Positions 1-8,639 of a stretch of 23,011 nucleotides of DNA are shown here, in pieces. Below the pieces are notes generated by a model. It was given only the letters and a program-made list of their open reading frames with translations. It was not told where the DNA came from and made no database searches. The translations under genes and the position numbers were made by a program. Positions within the stretch are counted from its first letter, which is position 1; each line of letters begins with the position of its first letter. Source of the DNA: UBA5862 sp002408105 (GTDB taxonomy: Bacteria > Pseudomonadota > Gammaproteobacteria > Pseudomonadales > UBA5862). The stretch is taken from NCBI GenBank assembly GCA_034189125.1, contig JAXHVB010000034.1, positions 1 through 23,011 on the forward strand, in the 5' to 3' direction.

Positions 1-1
1 G

Positions 2-3000
2 TCGAGTGAATCCGGATTGAAGTTGACGCCTGTGTCCAAGGCATCTCTTGGGCTGTTGCGCGGTCGCGAGCTGCATGACCTGGCAGCGACACTGCCTTCG
101 GATTCGCGATTGGCTGGATTCCTTCAAGAACCCGAACCCATCGGATTTGCGATCGCTGGAAACCGTTCCAGTGTGCATCGACCGGCGTTCCCTGATTATG
201 TCCTGGTTCGCGTGCGAGACACCGAGGGGCGGCTGGTTCGGCTGCATCGTTTGCTTGGCCTTTATGGCTCCAATGTGTATTTGGAAAACCCCTACTCGAT
301 CCCTTGGATTCGCACAAAGCTGCAGCGAATCCTGGCGGACTCAGGGTTTTCGCCGAGCGGGCACAACCGCAGCCGGCTTTCCCACATATTGGCGGTGTAT
401 CCGAGGGACGAGTTGTTCGAAATTCCCATCGCCGAGCTCTCGTCTCAGTCGCGGGGAATCTTCGACATCCAGGAACGGCGCAAGACCAAGCTGTTTCTCC
501 GTGAAGATGTGACGGGACACTTTTACAGCTGCTTGTTGTTCCTTCCCCGGGAGCTGTTCAGTACGGAGCTGCGCCTCAAGATTCAGCAGTTTCTTGGACA
601 GCAGATGGAGGCCGAGCTCGCGGAGTTCAATACCTTTTATTCTGATTCGGTGTTGGTGCGGCTGCACCTGCTGATGAAGAAGCGCCACCCACCCGCTGCC
701 TCCATCGACATATCCGATTTGGAGCGAGGGATTATCGACCTGACCCGAACCTGGGAGGAGGACCTTGCGCGGGTTCTGGTTGAATATTTCGGCGAGGAGC
801 AAGGCACTCGCCTGAAGCATCGTTATCAGGGTGCGTTTCCAGCGGCGTACAGAGACGACTTTGATCCTTCGACCGCTGTGGTCGATGTGCAGAAGATCCA
901 GCAGCTGCACAATCCGAATGACCTGGCGATGAGCTTCTATCGTGCCATCGAAGAAGACCAGGACGTGCTCCGCTTCAAGCTGTTTACCCTTGGACAGATG
1001 ATTCCGCTGTGCACGGTGATCCCGGTTCTGGAGCACCTTGGCGTACAGGTGATCGGCGAGCGCCCGTACGAGTTGAAGGGCATCAACGGCAAGGTTGTAT
1101 GGATCCACGACTTCATATTGATTTACCGGTTTGCCGACGGCATTCAGTTGCAAGAGGTGCGTCAGCTGTTTCAGGACGCGTTTTCCGCGGTCTGGTTTGG
1201 CCATGCCGAATCCGACCGGCTGAACCGGCTGGTGCTGAGCGCGGGGATTGGTTGGCGCGAGATCGTGATGCTGCGCACCTATGCCAAGTACCTGAAACAG
1301 ATCGGTTTCGCGTTTGGGCTGGATTTCCTTGCCGACGTACTGTACCGACACGGATCCATCACGTCGCAGTTGGTGGCGCATTTCAAGGCCCGTTTCGATG
1401 TCTCGCTCAGCGTATCAATGGAAGCCCGCCAGGCCCAGGTCGAGCGCAGCCGGGCTGCAGTGGTAGACCAGTTGCAGTCCGTGTCCAACCTCAACGAAGA
1501 CCGCATCCTGCGCAGCTACCTTGAGCTCATTGACGCGACCCTGAGGACCAATTTTTTCCAACCGGATTCGTCAGGGGCTGCCAAAGCCTACGTTTCGGTC
1601 AAGCTGGATCCGCTCGCCGTTCCAAACCTTCCCGAACCTCGGCCCAGATTTGAGATCTTTGTATACGCGCCAGATTTCGAGGGGGTGCACCTGCGCGCAG
1701 GGAAGATCGCCCGGGGCGGTCTGCGCTGGTCTGATCGAATCGAGGATTTTCGTACTGAAGTGCTGGGCCTGGTGAAGGCGCAGCAAGTGAAAAATTCCGT
1801 GATCGTACCGGTTGGTGCCAAAGGCGGGTTCGTGACCAAAAACCTGTCAGCGGACGCGGACCGGGCCACCCGCGCGCGCGTCGGCCAGGCGTGCTACCGC
1901 AAATTCATTCGCGGCATGCTGGACTTGACCGACAACCAATCCGGAGAAGGGGTCGTGCCTGCTCCGGACGTGGTCCGTTGGGACGAAGATGATTTTTATC
2001 TGGTCGTTGCTGCCGACAAAGGTACGGCCACCTTCTCTGACATCGCCAACGGTGTGGCGGCGGAGTACGGTTTTTGGCTCGGCGATGCCTTTGCCTCGGG
2101 AGGTGAAACGGGCTACGACCACAAGAAAATGGGCATCACTGCGCGGGGCGCTTGGGTGTCGGTGCAGCGGCATTTTCAGCAGCTGGGGGTCGATGTTCAA
2201 AGGGAGCCCGTGACCGTCGTGGGCATCGGTGACATGTCTGGCGATGTGTTCGGCAACGGCATGCTCCTCTCCAAGCACATTCGGTTGGTGGCCGCCTTCA
2301 ACCACAAGCACATTTTCATTGACCCCAACCCGGATGCTGCGACAAGCCACCGTGAGCGCGCACGCTTGTTCGAGGCTGCGAGTGGTTGGGAAGGCTACGC
2401 CACGGAGTTGCTGTCCCGTGGCGGCGGAATTTTTTCCCGGGACACCAAATCCATACCCATCAGTGACGAAATGCGTGAACGGTTTGATATCCGTGCCGCC
2501 ACCCGGACACCGAATGAGCTCATCCAGGCGCTGTTGCGTGCACCGGTCGATTTGCTCTGGAATGGTGGCATCGGAACCTACGTCAAGGCCAGTTGGGAGT
2601 CGGATGCTGATGTCGGTGATAAAAGCAATGACCCCGTGCGGGTGGACGGAAAGGATCTCCGGTGCCGGGTGGTGGGCGAGGGTGGGAACCTCGGCCTTAC
2701 GCAGCCTGCTCGCATCGAATACGCCCTCGCGGGTGGTGCGTGCAACGCCGACTTCATTGACAACTCGGCCGGGGTCGATTGCTCGGATCACGAAGTCAAC
2801 CTCAAAATCATGCTGGATGAAGTGGTGCGTGCCGGCGACCTGACCGACAAGCACCGCAACCTGCTTCTGGCACAGATGACCGAAGCGGTTGCAAAGTTGG
2901 TTTTGGACGAAAACCATCGCCAGGCCCGGGCCATTGGCATCGCACAGGCGCAAGCGCGCGGTAGGAATGGCGAGTACCTGCGGTATATTCAGCACCTTGA

Positions 3001-4114
3001 ATCCCGCCGCGCGCTGAACCCTGGACTGGAAAACCTGCCCGACGAACAGGTCATGCAAAGCCGAGCGGCCAGCGAACAGGGGCTCACTCGACCCGAGTTG
3101 GCCATCTTGCTCAGCTACACGAAAAACCTGTTGAAAGAAGCCCTGGCCCAATCAAACCTGCATGAAGACCCTGGGTTGCAAGATGAGGTGCGCAGGGCCT
3201 TTCCGCGGCAACTCAACGACCGCTTCGGGGACCGTTTACCCAGCCATCGCCTGTACCGTCAGATCTTTGCCACCCAGGTTGCCAACCATGTTGTCGACTT
3301 TGGCGGTACGACGTTCATGTTTCGATTGGCCGAATCCACGGGGCTCTCATTAGTTGAGATCGTCAAAGGGTATCTGGTCGTGCGGGACGTTTTCGGCCTA
3401 GAGCAGTGGTTTTCCGAGATCGATGAATTGACGATGCGGATTGATCCGGCATTGCGCTGGAATTTAATGGCAGACCTTGCCCGCACCACCCGCCATGCCA
3501 CGCGGTGGCTGCTGCGTGACCAAATGACAGGGGTTGCAGTCTCCGAGTCGGTCGCGGAGTACCAGCAAGCGGCCGAGACCTTGTTGGTTGGGTTTCACGA
3601 AATGCTTGCACCGGACCAGAAGGCACTTTGGGCGGAGCGCAACACCGAACTTGTCGACGCCGGCGTCCAGCCTGATCTTGCCGGAGCGCTCGCGGCCGTG
3701 CCGCTTTGGCACCTGGTGTTTGGCATTCAGCAGGCGGCATCCGCGACGCAACGGGACCTGTGCGAAGTGGCGCGGTTTTACTTTGAGGTTGGGGCGCGGC
3801 TCGGCATTGACGCGTTCTTCGCGCAGGTTCGGGGCCTGAATGTGCGCGACCATTGGCAGGCACGGGCGCGCGAATCCTTCATGGATGACATCGATGCCCA
3901 ACAGCGTGCGTTGACCATTGGGCTGCTCCAGGAGAGCGGAGGGGGTGAGTTTCCTGCGGACGTGCTCAACCGTTGGATGGAAGATCACGTACAAAGCGTT
4001 GGACGCTGGCGCGCCATGCTGGAAGAAATTGAAGCCACTGCGGAGGTGGACCTCTCCATGTTCACCGTGGCCGTGCGCCAGTTGCTTGAACTCGGCGCGG
4101 CGGTCAGCTCCTGA
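2..4114 (+). CDS. gdhB: NAD-specific glutamate dehydrogenase, large type, 5'-truncated by window edge
   Basis: This is a member of the very large bacterial NAD-dependent glutamate dehydrogenase family (Bac_GDH), which deaminates glutamate to 2-oxoglutarate and ammonium. The frame is open to the first base with no upstream stop, so the TTG at 17 is not a credible start. About 1,370 residues are present against roughly 1,550-1,650 usual for the family, so I infer that a few hundred N-terminal residues lie outside the window. Recognisable catalytic-domain blocks are GGLRWSDRIEDFRTEVLGLV followed by VPVGAKGGFV (about 1717-1840), GIGDMSGDVFGNG (from about 2222), FIDPNPD (about 2320) and NGGIGTYVK (about 2563). 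The C-terminal half is the helical domain typical of the family. It is followed 11 bp later by the DUF2835 gene, probably co-transcribed. Family assignment is firm; the gene symbol follows Pseudomonas usage. Confidence 0.95.
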   Translation, partial: SSESGLKLTPVSKASLGLLRGRELHDLAATLPSDSRLAGFLQEPEPIGFAIAGNRSSVHRPAFPDYVLVRVRDTEGRLVRLHRLLGLYGSNVYLENPYSIPWIRTKLQRILADSGFSPSGHNRSRLSHILAVYPRDELFEIPIAELSSQSRGIFDIQERRKTKLFLREDVTGHFYSCLLFLPRELFSTELRLKIQQFLGQQMEAELAEFNTFYSDSVLVRLHLLMKKRHPPAASIDISDLERGIIDLTRTWEEDLARVLVEYFGEEQGTRLKHRYQGAFPAAYRDDFDPSTAVVDVQKIQQLHNPNDLAMSFYRAIEEDQDVLRFKLFTLGQMIPLCTVIPVLEHLGVQVIGERPYELKGINGKVVWIHDFILIYRFADGIQLQEVRQLFQDAFSAVWFGHAESDRLNRLVLSAGIGWREIVMLRTYAKYLKQIGFAFGLDFLADVLYRHGSITSQLVAHFKARFDVSLSVSMEARQAQVERSRAAVVDQLQSVSNLNEDRILRSYLELIDATLRTNFFQPDSSGAAKAYVSVKLDPLAVPNLPEPRPRFEIFVYAPDFEGVHLRAGKIARGGLRWSDRIEDFRTEVLGLVKAQQVKNSVIVPVGAKGGFVTKNLSADADRATRARVGQACYRKFIRGMLDLTDNQSGEGVVPAPDVVRWDEDDFYLVVAADKGTATFSDIANGVAAEYGFWLGDAFASGGETGYDHKKMGITARGAWVSVQRHFQQLGVDVQREPVTVVGIGDMSGDVFGNGMLLSKHIRLVAAFNHKHIFIDPNPDAATSHRERARLFEAASGWEGYATELLSRGGGIFSRDTKSIPISDEMRERFDIRAATRTPNELIQALLRAPVDLLWNGGIGTYVKASWESDADVGDKSNDPVRVDGKDLRCRVVGEGGNLGLTQPARIEYALAGGACNADFIDNSAGVDCSDHEVNLKIMLDEVVRAGDLTDKHRNLLLAQMTEAVAKLVLDENHRQARAIGIAQAQARGRNGEYLRYIQHLESRRALNPGLENLPDEQVMQSRAASEQGLTRPELAILLSYTKNLLKEALAQSNLHEDPGLQDEVRRAFPRQLNDRFGDRLPSHRLYRQIFATQVANHVVDFGGTTFMFRLAESTGLSLVEIVKGYLVVRDVFGLEQWFSEIDELTMRIDPALRWNLMADLARTTRHATRWLLRDQMTGVAVSESVAEYQQAAETLLVGFHEMLAPDQKALWAERNTELVDAGVQPDLAGALAAVPLWHLVFGIQQAASATQRDLCEVARFYFEVGARLGIDAFFAQVRGLNVRDHWQARARESFMDDIDAQQRALTIGLLQESGGGEFPADVLNRWMEDHVQSVGRWRAMLEEIEATAEVDLSMFTVAVRQLLELGAAVSS

Positions 4115-4125
4115 GGGCCTCGCCC

Positions 4126-4365
4126 GTGCAGGGCCGTGCCACATTTTGCCTCAATGTTGGCGCACGCGAGTGGGTGCGCGTGTACCGCGGCGCAGCAAGT
4201 GCGGTGCGGGTGCGTGATGAGCAGGGCCGGTGGCTGCAAATACCGGCACGGTTGTTTCAGCGGTACCTGACTCACAGCGGTGTCTGTGGTCGATTTGTTC
4301 TGACCTTCGACGAAACTGGTCGTTGTCTGTCTTTGCAGCGAATGGCAACAGCGGCGGAACCCTGA
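4126..4365 (+). CDS. DUF2835 family small protein
   Basis: This 79-residue protein starts with GTG 11 bp after the glutamate dehydrogenase stop. GAGGG at 4113-4117 sits about 8 bases before the GTG and overlaps the upstream stop, which suggests translational coupling. The protein pattern is typical of DUF2835: a YRGAA motif near residue 20, a basic stretch 'VRVRDEQGRWLQIPA', a 'RYLT..GV.G.F.L.FD' block and a closing 'LQRM'. The family has no known function. It occurs in gammaproteobacteria and, as I recall, often next to NAD-glutamate dehydrogenase or pyrD. It has no signal peptide or membrane segment and is probably cytoplasmic. The family call rests on remembered pattern, not on a search. 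Confidence 0.72.
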   Translation: MQGRATFCLNVGAREWVRVYRGAASAVRVRDEQGRWLQIPARLFQRYLTHSGVCGRFVLTFDETGRCLSLQRMATAAEP

Positions 4366-4400
4366 GTTTCGGGCGTGCGTTGGTTGCTGTCCTCGACCGC

Positions 4401-4429
4401 TTGTATCAAGCTCGCTTCCTCCCTAGCAT
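4401..4429 (+). promoter_or_regulatory. Weak candidate sigma-70 promoter upstream of pyrD
   Basis: TTGTAT (4401-4406) is separated by 17 bp from TAGCAT (4424-4429), 30 bp before the pyrD ATG. The matches to consensus are 3/6 and 4/6, so this is only a candidate. The gene could equally be read through from the glutamate dehydrogenase transcript. Confidence 0.22.
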
Positions 4430-4459
4430 GGTCGCCCGCATACTGGCTCGGGGTCGATC

Positions 4460-5494
4460 ATGTGGTACCCATTGCTACGTCCACTCTTGTTTGCGCTGCC
4501 GCCGGAGGCCGCACACAGCTTGGCGCTGTCGGGGCTTCGGGCTCTGGCGCCCGCGATTGCACGGCTGGGGGCGCTGCGCAGCGCCTCGCCACTTTCTCTC
4601 CAGGCCATGGGCCTAGAGTTCCCCAACCCGGTCGGAGTGGCAGCAGGGTTGGATAAAGATGCCACCTGCATTGAGGGCCTGGCGGCTCTGGGTTTTGGGT
4701 TCATTGAGGTCGGCACCGTGACTCCCAAGCCTCAGGCAGGCAACCCGCGGCCGCGGTTGTTCCGCCTGCACGAGGATGATGCCCTGGTGAATCGAATGGG
4801 CTTCAACAACCAGGGGATGGACGCCATGGCGCGATCCCTGGCGCGCACCACATATACCGGCATTCTCGGGATCAACATCGGGAAGAACCGCGACACACCC
4901 GTCGAGCGAGCGCACCAGGACTACGTCGCTTGCATGCGCCGTTTGTATCCGTTTGCCTCGTATTTCACTGTCAACCTCTCGTCACCCAACACCCCGGGCC
5001 TGCGCACGCTACAGCAGGGCGCAGGTTTTGCCCACTTGTTGGATGAAATCAAGGGATGCCAGACTCAACTGGCCACGACCCACCTCAAGTACGTTCCAGT
5101 CGTGGTGAAGGTGGCGCCGGACCTGGATGCCAATGAGGTTGCTGACTTGGCCGGTGAACTGCTGCAGCATGAAATCGATGGGGTGATCGCAACCAACACC
5201 ACCACCGCTCGCGAAGGGCTGCGCAGCGCCGCCTCCAAGGAGGCCGGTGGGCTCAGTGGTCGACCCCTGATGTCGCCTTCCACCGCGGTGGTTGCGCAAC
5301 TGCATGAACGGTTGCAGGGAAGGGTGACCATCATTGGCTCTGGGGGCATTTTCTCCGGAGCTGACGCCTGTGCCAAGCAGGCGGCCGGGGCCCGCTTGGT
5401 GCAGTTGTACACTGGGCTCATCTACCGTGGTCCGGGCCTGATCCGGGAGGTGCAAGCCGCTCTGACAGCACAGGCTGAGCAGGTCCGCCACTAA
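4460..5494 (+). CDS. pyrD: Dihydroorotate dehydrogenase (quinone), class 2
   Basis: This enzyme oxidises dihydroorotate to orotate in pyrimidine biosynthesis, passing electrons through FMN to the membrane quinone pool. The 344-residue length matches class 2 enzymes (E. coli 336). The N-terminal hydrophobic helix region (residues 1-35) is the membrane-associated quinone tunnel domain. Visible motifs are NPVGVAAGLDKDA (56-68), EVGTVTPKPQ (83-92), the substrate loop NRMGFNN (111-117), GINIGKN (137-143), and VNLSSPNTPGLR with the catalytic base Ser175 at the same number as in E. coli. The FMN phosphate loop IGSGGIFSGADA lies near residue 300. The ATG at 4460 has only a weak ribosome-binding site. 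It lies 94 bp after the DUF2835 gene and faces rmf across a shared hairpin. Confidence 0.97.
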   Translation: MWYPLLRPLLFALPPEAAHSLALSGLRALAPAIARLGALRSASPLSLQAMGLEFPNPVGVAAGLDKDATCIEGLAALGFGFIEVGTVTPKPQAGNPRPRLFRLHEDDALVNRMGFNNQGMDAMARSLARTTYTGILGINIGKNRDTPVERAHQDYVACMRRLYPFASYFTVNLSSPNTPGLRTLQQGAGFAHLLDEIKGCQTQLATTHLKYVPVVVKVAPDLDANEVADLAGELLQHEIDGVIATNTTTAREGLRSAASKEAGGLSGRPLMSPSTAVVAQLHERLQGRVTIIGSGGIFSGADACAKQAAGARLVQLYTGLIYRGPGLIREVQAALTAQAEQVRH

Positions 5495-5530
5495 GACCGG
5501 TGGCGGCCGACAAGCACAGCACAACGGATA

Positions 5531-5568
5531 AGGGCCGCAAGAGCGGCCCTGAGACGATCCGAAGATCG
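5531..5568. terminator. Hairpins between convergent pyrD and rmf
   Basis: There is a perfect 8-bp stem AGGGCCGC / GCGGCCCT with an AAGA loop at 5531-5550, followed by a second small stem CGATC / GATCG (5555-5568). They lie in the 114-bp gap between the convergent stops of pyrD (5494) and rmf (5609). Neither side has a strong T-tract, so this is a candidate bidirectional terminator or 3'-end stabiliser rather than a textbook intrinsic terminator. Confidence 0.5.
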
Positions 5569-5608
5569 GTGCGGTGGTGTTCTGATTGTGGGTGCTTGGT
5601 GGGGGTGC

Positions 5609-5815
5609 CTATCCAAGCGGCAGGCGGTGAATCGCGGAAACCCCCTGCATGCCGGACCAGTTGTCTTCTCGGCCTTGGCGCCAACCAGACAGCCACTGAT
5701 GGCGGCTTGTTGCGTTCTGGTGTGGGCACAACTCTTTCGACTTTCCGCCCAGTCCGGCACGGTAGCCGCGGCTGTAGGCGCGGGCGGGTAGATCCCGTTT
5801 TAGTGTTTTTGCCAT
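5609..5815 (-). CDS. rmf: Ribosome modulation factor
   Basis: This small basic protein (68 residues) dimerises 70S ribosomes into inactive 100S particles in stationary phase. The start is the ATG at 5815, preceded by a clear GAGGAGA ribosome-binding site. An upstream start at 5929 would add 38 residues absent from the family. The conserved core is visible: a KRD...RAYSRGYRAGL block near residues 5-20, then GKSKELCP (about 22-29), WLSGWRQGR (about 40-48) and a Pseudomonas-type tail DNW.GM.G...IHRL. The E. coli protein ends shortly after the WLGGWRE motif, whereas the Pseudomonas form has this longer tail. Linkage of rmf to pyrD is known in Pseudomonas. The gene is read toward pyrD from its own promoter, with an untranslated leader of about 118 nt. 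Confidence 0.95.
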   Translation of the reverse strand: MAKTLKRDLPARAYSRGYRAGLGGKSKELCPHQNATSRHQWLSGWRQGREDNWSGMQGVSAIHRLPLG

Positions 5816-5939
5816 GCAGTGTCTCCTCTGTTCTTGCACTTTTGGGTAGAACATTGGAATGCAGCCTCGGTACGGCGCCGAGACCACGGCTGGGACGCGC
5901 AAAGGCCCTGCGGCCAGGCGGCGTCCCACCCGCCTTTGT

Positions 5940-5969
5940 AATATAAGTGCAATTTGAGGCGCATGTCGA
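5940..5969 (-). promoter_or_regulatory. Sigma-70-type promoter of rmf
   Basis: On the minus strand TCGACA (5969-5964, 5/6 match to TTGACA) is separated by 18 bp from TATATT (5945-5940, 5/6 match to TATAAT). Transcription would start near 5933, leaving a leader of about 118 nt before the rmf ATG at 5815. The -35 box overlaps the first codons of the divergent glutaredoxin-like gene. This is the best sigma-70 match I saw in the window, but it is found by eye only. Confidence 0.55.
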
Positions 5970-6274
5970 TCTGTACTGTGGACGAGTTTGCGAAACCTGT
6001 ATCCAATCCGCCGGGTGGTGAGAATGGCGCCATACTATGCCGCCTGTACTCCACGCTTGGTTGCCACCTGTGTGAAATCGCCGAGGCGCTCATTGCCCCC
6101 TGGGAGCAGGCCCAGTGGGTCGAGGTGCAGGTGGTTGATGTGGCCGACGAGCCTCAACTGTTTGACCAATACGGTGTGCGCATCCCAGTGCTCGTCGCAG
6201 CCGACGGGGCGGAACTCCCCTGGCCATTCGACCAGGACCGCCTGGCCGAATGGTTGCACCAGCGGCTGGCCTGA
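5963..6274 (+). CDS. Glutaredoxin-like family protein (DUF836 type)
   Basis: This 103-residue cytoplasmic thioredoxin-fold protein is probably a thiol-disulfide oxidoreductase. The sequence LYSTLGCHLCE (residues 28-38) carries a CxxC site, Cys34 and Cys37. A cis-proline loop VRIPVLV (72-78) follows at the expected distance, and a C-terminal helix 'RLAEWLHQRLA' closes the fold. These features match the small glutaredoxin-like (Glrx-like) family, whose substrate is generally unknown. Starts at TTG 5954, ATG 5963 and GTG 5978 are all possible. I chose ATG, although it lies only about three bases after a GAGG and overlaps the rmf -35 box, so the true start may be slightly downstream. It is divergent from rmf and 117 bp upstream of the LOG-family gene. 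Confidence 0.82.
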   Translation: MSICTVDEFAKPVSNPPGGENGAILCRLYSTLGCHLCEIAEALIAPWEQAQWVEVQVVDVADEPQLFDQYGVRIPVLVAADGAELPWPFDQDRLAEWLHQRLA

Positions 6275-6391
6275 CGGGCTCTCATGCTTCGAGCGGCTGA
6301 CCGTGCGCGCCCTGGTTGAACTATCCTTCGGGGTGCAGCCTGGCGGCATGCACCACCGTGTTGCCCCTAGCACTGGATAGGCTCAGGTCCC

Positions 6392-7297
6392 ATGAAGTTG
6401 CCCGAACACCCGTCCAAAAACTTCCCGTCGGCAGAAGAGGACGCTGTCCGTTCAGATGGTGTGGAGGCCCGCTATGCTGAGGGGGCCTACCGTTTGGCAT
6501 ATCGGGACGAGGCATTTTTGCTGCGCGAAGAGTTGCGCCCTGTGCGGATCCAGCTGGAGCTGCTGAAACCCGAGCTGATTCAGCAAGAACAGGGAATCGA
6601 GCACACTGTGGCCGTTTGGGGCAGTGCCCGCAACCTAAGCGCCGAAGTGGCCGATGCTCAGCTGAAGGCGTTGGAAGCTGCAGCCCAAGGGCGAGACGCG
6701 GCAGACCCTCAGATGGCGCGTGCGTTGTACCGCGCCAAGGTGCAGGTCCGCCATGCCCAGTACTACGAAGCGGCGCGCCGCTTCGGCGCCCTGGTGACCG
6801 AGCGCCCCTTTCACGGCTTTGACACCCCTTGCACGCTGGTCACGGGTGGCGGGCCAGGCAACATGGAGGCAGCCAACCGTGGCGCCATGGAGGCGGGCGG
6901 TACCAGCATCGGATTGAACATCGTGCTGCCGATGGAACAACGCCCCAATCCCTACATCACCCCCGAACTCTGTTTTCAGTTCCATTATTTCGCCATCCGC
7001 AAAATGCATTTTCTGCTGCGGGCGCGGGCACTGGTGTGTTTCCCCGGCGGGTTTGGCACCCTGGATGAACTATTTGAAACCCTCACGCTGATTCAAACCG
7101 GCCGCAGTCGGCGGGTGCCTGTACTGCTGTATGACGAGCAGTTCTGGAAGCGGCTGTTGAACTTCGACATGCTGGTCGAAGAGGGGATGATCAGCCCTGA
7201 AGACATTGAGCTTTTCGAGTACGTTGAGAGCCCTGAAGCTGCTTGGTCGGCGATTGACGAATTCTATCGCTGCTGTGGCCACCACCCAGCGGGCTGA
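6392..7297 (+). CDS. LOG family protein (nucleotide 5'-monophosphate nucleosidase type)
   Basis: This 301-residue protein belongs to the LOG / 'lysine decarboxylase-like' family with a Rossmann-type fold. The diagnostic motifs are GGGPGNMEAANRG (152-164) and PGGFGTLDELFE (218-229), together with the Arg-Lys pair at 203-204 that precedes them in the family. Characterised members hydrolyse cytokinin riboside 5'-monophosphates or ordinary nucleoside 5'-monophosphates to base plus ribose 5-phosphate. A nucleotide-salvage role is therefore more likely here than plant-hormone synthesis, but this is inference. The ~70-residue N-terminal extension before 'VAVWGSAR' is longer than in the ~190-residue LOG proteins and resembles the long proteobacterial subgroup. 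The ribosome-binding site is weak (CAGG a few bases before the ATG). Confidence 0.9.
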   Translation: MKLPEHPSKNFPSAEEDAVRSDGVEARYAEGAYRLAYRDEAFLLREELRPVRIQLELLKPELIQQEQGIEHTVAVWGSARNLSAEVADAQLKALEAAAQGRDAADPQMARALYRAKVQVRHAQYYEAARRFGALVTERPFHGFDTPCTLVTGGGPGNMEAANRGAMEAGGTSIGLNIVLPMEQRPNPYITPELCFQFHYFAIRKMHFLLRARALVCFPGGFGTLDELFETLTLIQTGRSRRVPVLLYDEQFWKRLLNFDMLVEEGMISPEDIELFEYVESPEAAWSAIDEFYRCCGHHPAG

Positions 7298-7320
7298 GGC
7301 AGCGAACCCGCGTCTACCCG

Positions 7321-7344
7321 GGGGTGGCCTGGCTGGGTCACCCC
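7321..7344. terminator. Weak hairpin between the LOG-family gene and the MFS gene
   Basis: GGGGTG (7321-7326) can pair with CACCCC (7339-7344) across a 12-base loop, in the 50-bp gap between two convergent stop codons. There is no T-tract, so this is a possible terminator only. Confidence 0.3.
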
Positions 7345-7347
7345 GCC

Positions 7348-8553
7348 CTAAGCTGTTTGGGGGTGGTAAATACACAAGCCCAATGCCGCCAGAGCCGCGA
7401 ACGATGCTCCCGCAATAAAAGTGGCTGAGGCGCCGACCAGGGCCCACAATAGACCTGCAATGAAGCTTGCGAAAAAGGCCGCGGCTCCACCAACAAGATT
7501 GAACATCCCAAAGGCGGTGCCGCGCAGATCCTCCGGCGCGGTATCGGCGACAAGCTTCGACAGCAACCCTTGAGTCAACGCCATGTGCAGGCCCCACAGC
7601 CCCGCACCAAAAAGTGCGGCCTGAGGTGATGCAGCCGCCGCCAACACCATGTCCGCGAGGACTAGAACCAATAGCCCGGCCACCAGGAGAAATTGCGCTG
7701 AAGATCGGTCCGCTGCAGCGCCCGCTGGGTACGCGGCCATGGAGTAAAAGACATTCATCACAACCATGATGACAGGGATGTAACCCAGTGCGATGCCGAC
7801 ATCCTGGGCGCGCAGAATGAGAAAGGCCTCGCTGAACCGTGCCAGCGTGAATACCGCCCCAAGTGCAACGACAAGCCAATACCCGAACGGCAGGCGTCTG
7901 GCATCGGCCAGGCTCAGCCGAGCCTGCATGCTGCCACCAGGGGCTGCGCGCCGAGGCTCACGCACTGCTAGGACCAGAAGAACCACCGCAACGAAAGCTG
8001 GAACGGCCGCCGCCCATAAAACCGTTCGGATGTCATTTGCAAACCAGGCCATCAACAGGACAGCCAACAGTGGACCGATGAAAGCGCCCACCGAATCGAG
8101 CGACTGGCGCAACCCATAGGCTGCGCCGCGCAGCTGAGCTGGCGCGATGTCCGCGATCAGCGCGTCCCGGGGTGCGCCACGAATGCCTTTGCCAACCCGG
8201 TCAATGAACCGGGCGCCCAAGACCCACCCAATGGAGGTTGCCAGCGGAAACATGGGCTTCGTGATGGCGCTGAGGCCGTAGCCGACCACAGCAAGCACCT
8301 TGCGCCTACCGACGTAATCGCTGATCGCACCAGAGAATACCCTTGCAACCGCAGCGGCCGCCTCTGCCAGGCCCTCGACGATGCCGATGGTGACCATGGA
8401 GGTGCCAAGAACCGCAGCCATGAAGACCGGTAGCAGGCTGTGCACCAACTCCGATGAGATGTCCATGAACATGGAGACAAAGCCAAGGCTCCAAATGCCC
8501 ATGGGCAAGCGACGATCGAGATCAGACTCTGCGGGCTGCTTCTTCATAGGCAT
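7348..8553 (-). CDS. Major facilitator superfamily transporter
   Basis: This inner-membrane transporter has 401 residues and about 12 hydrophobic segments, with a basic cytoplasmic loop SDYVGRRK that is the MFS motif A after the second helix. A further conserved loop, DRVGKGIRGAPRDALIAD, marks a subgroup of prokaryotic MFS exporters. The substrate is unknown. I chose the start at 8553 (MPMKKQ); 8547 is equally possible. Longer in-frame starts up to 8778 would add a 75-residue basic segment with no transporter character that is antisense to the transposase remnant. No convincing ribosome-binding site precedes 8553. The gene is convergent with the LOG-family gene. Because IS debris sits directly upstream, its native promoter may have been displaced. 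Confidence 0.88.
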   Translation of the reverse strand: MPMKKQPAESDLDRRLPMGIWSLGFVSMFMDISSELVHSLLPVFMAAVLGTSMVTIGIVEGLAEAAAAVARVFSGAISDYVGRRKVLAVVGYGLSAITKPMFPLATSIGWVLGARFIDRVGKGIRGAPRDALIADIAPAQLRGAAYGLRQSLDSVGAFIGPLLAVLLMAWFANDIRTVLWAAAVPAFVAVVLLVLAVREPRRAAPGGSMQARLSLADARRLPFGYWLVVALGAVFTLARFSEAFLILRAQDVGIALGYIPVIMVVMNVFYSMAAYPAGAAADRSSAQFLLVAGLLVLVLADMVLAAAASPQAALFGAGLWGLHMALTQGLLSKLVADTAPEDLRGTAFGMFNLVGGAAAFFASFIAGLLWALVGASATFIAGASFAALAALGLCIYHPQTA

Positions 8554-8639
8554 GGTTTGACTGACCGCGAGCGCCGCATGGCCGTGCTTTATAACACCGT
8601 TTCCGGCTTCCCCCTTGGATTCGCTTTTGCTGCGGCGCT

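Noticed and set aside
1847..3151. A 434-residue minus-strand open frame inside the glutamate dehydrogenase gene
   Set aside because: The plus-strand frame contains all the enzyme motifs. Long antisense frames are common in GC-rich coding DNA and this one has no recognisable domain.
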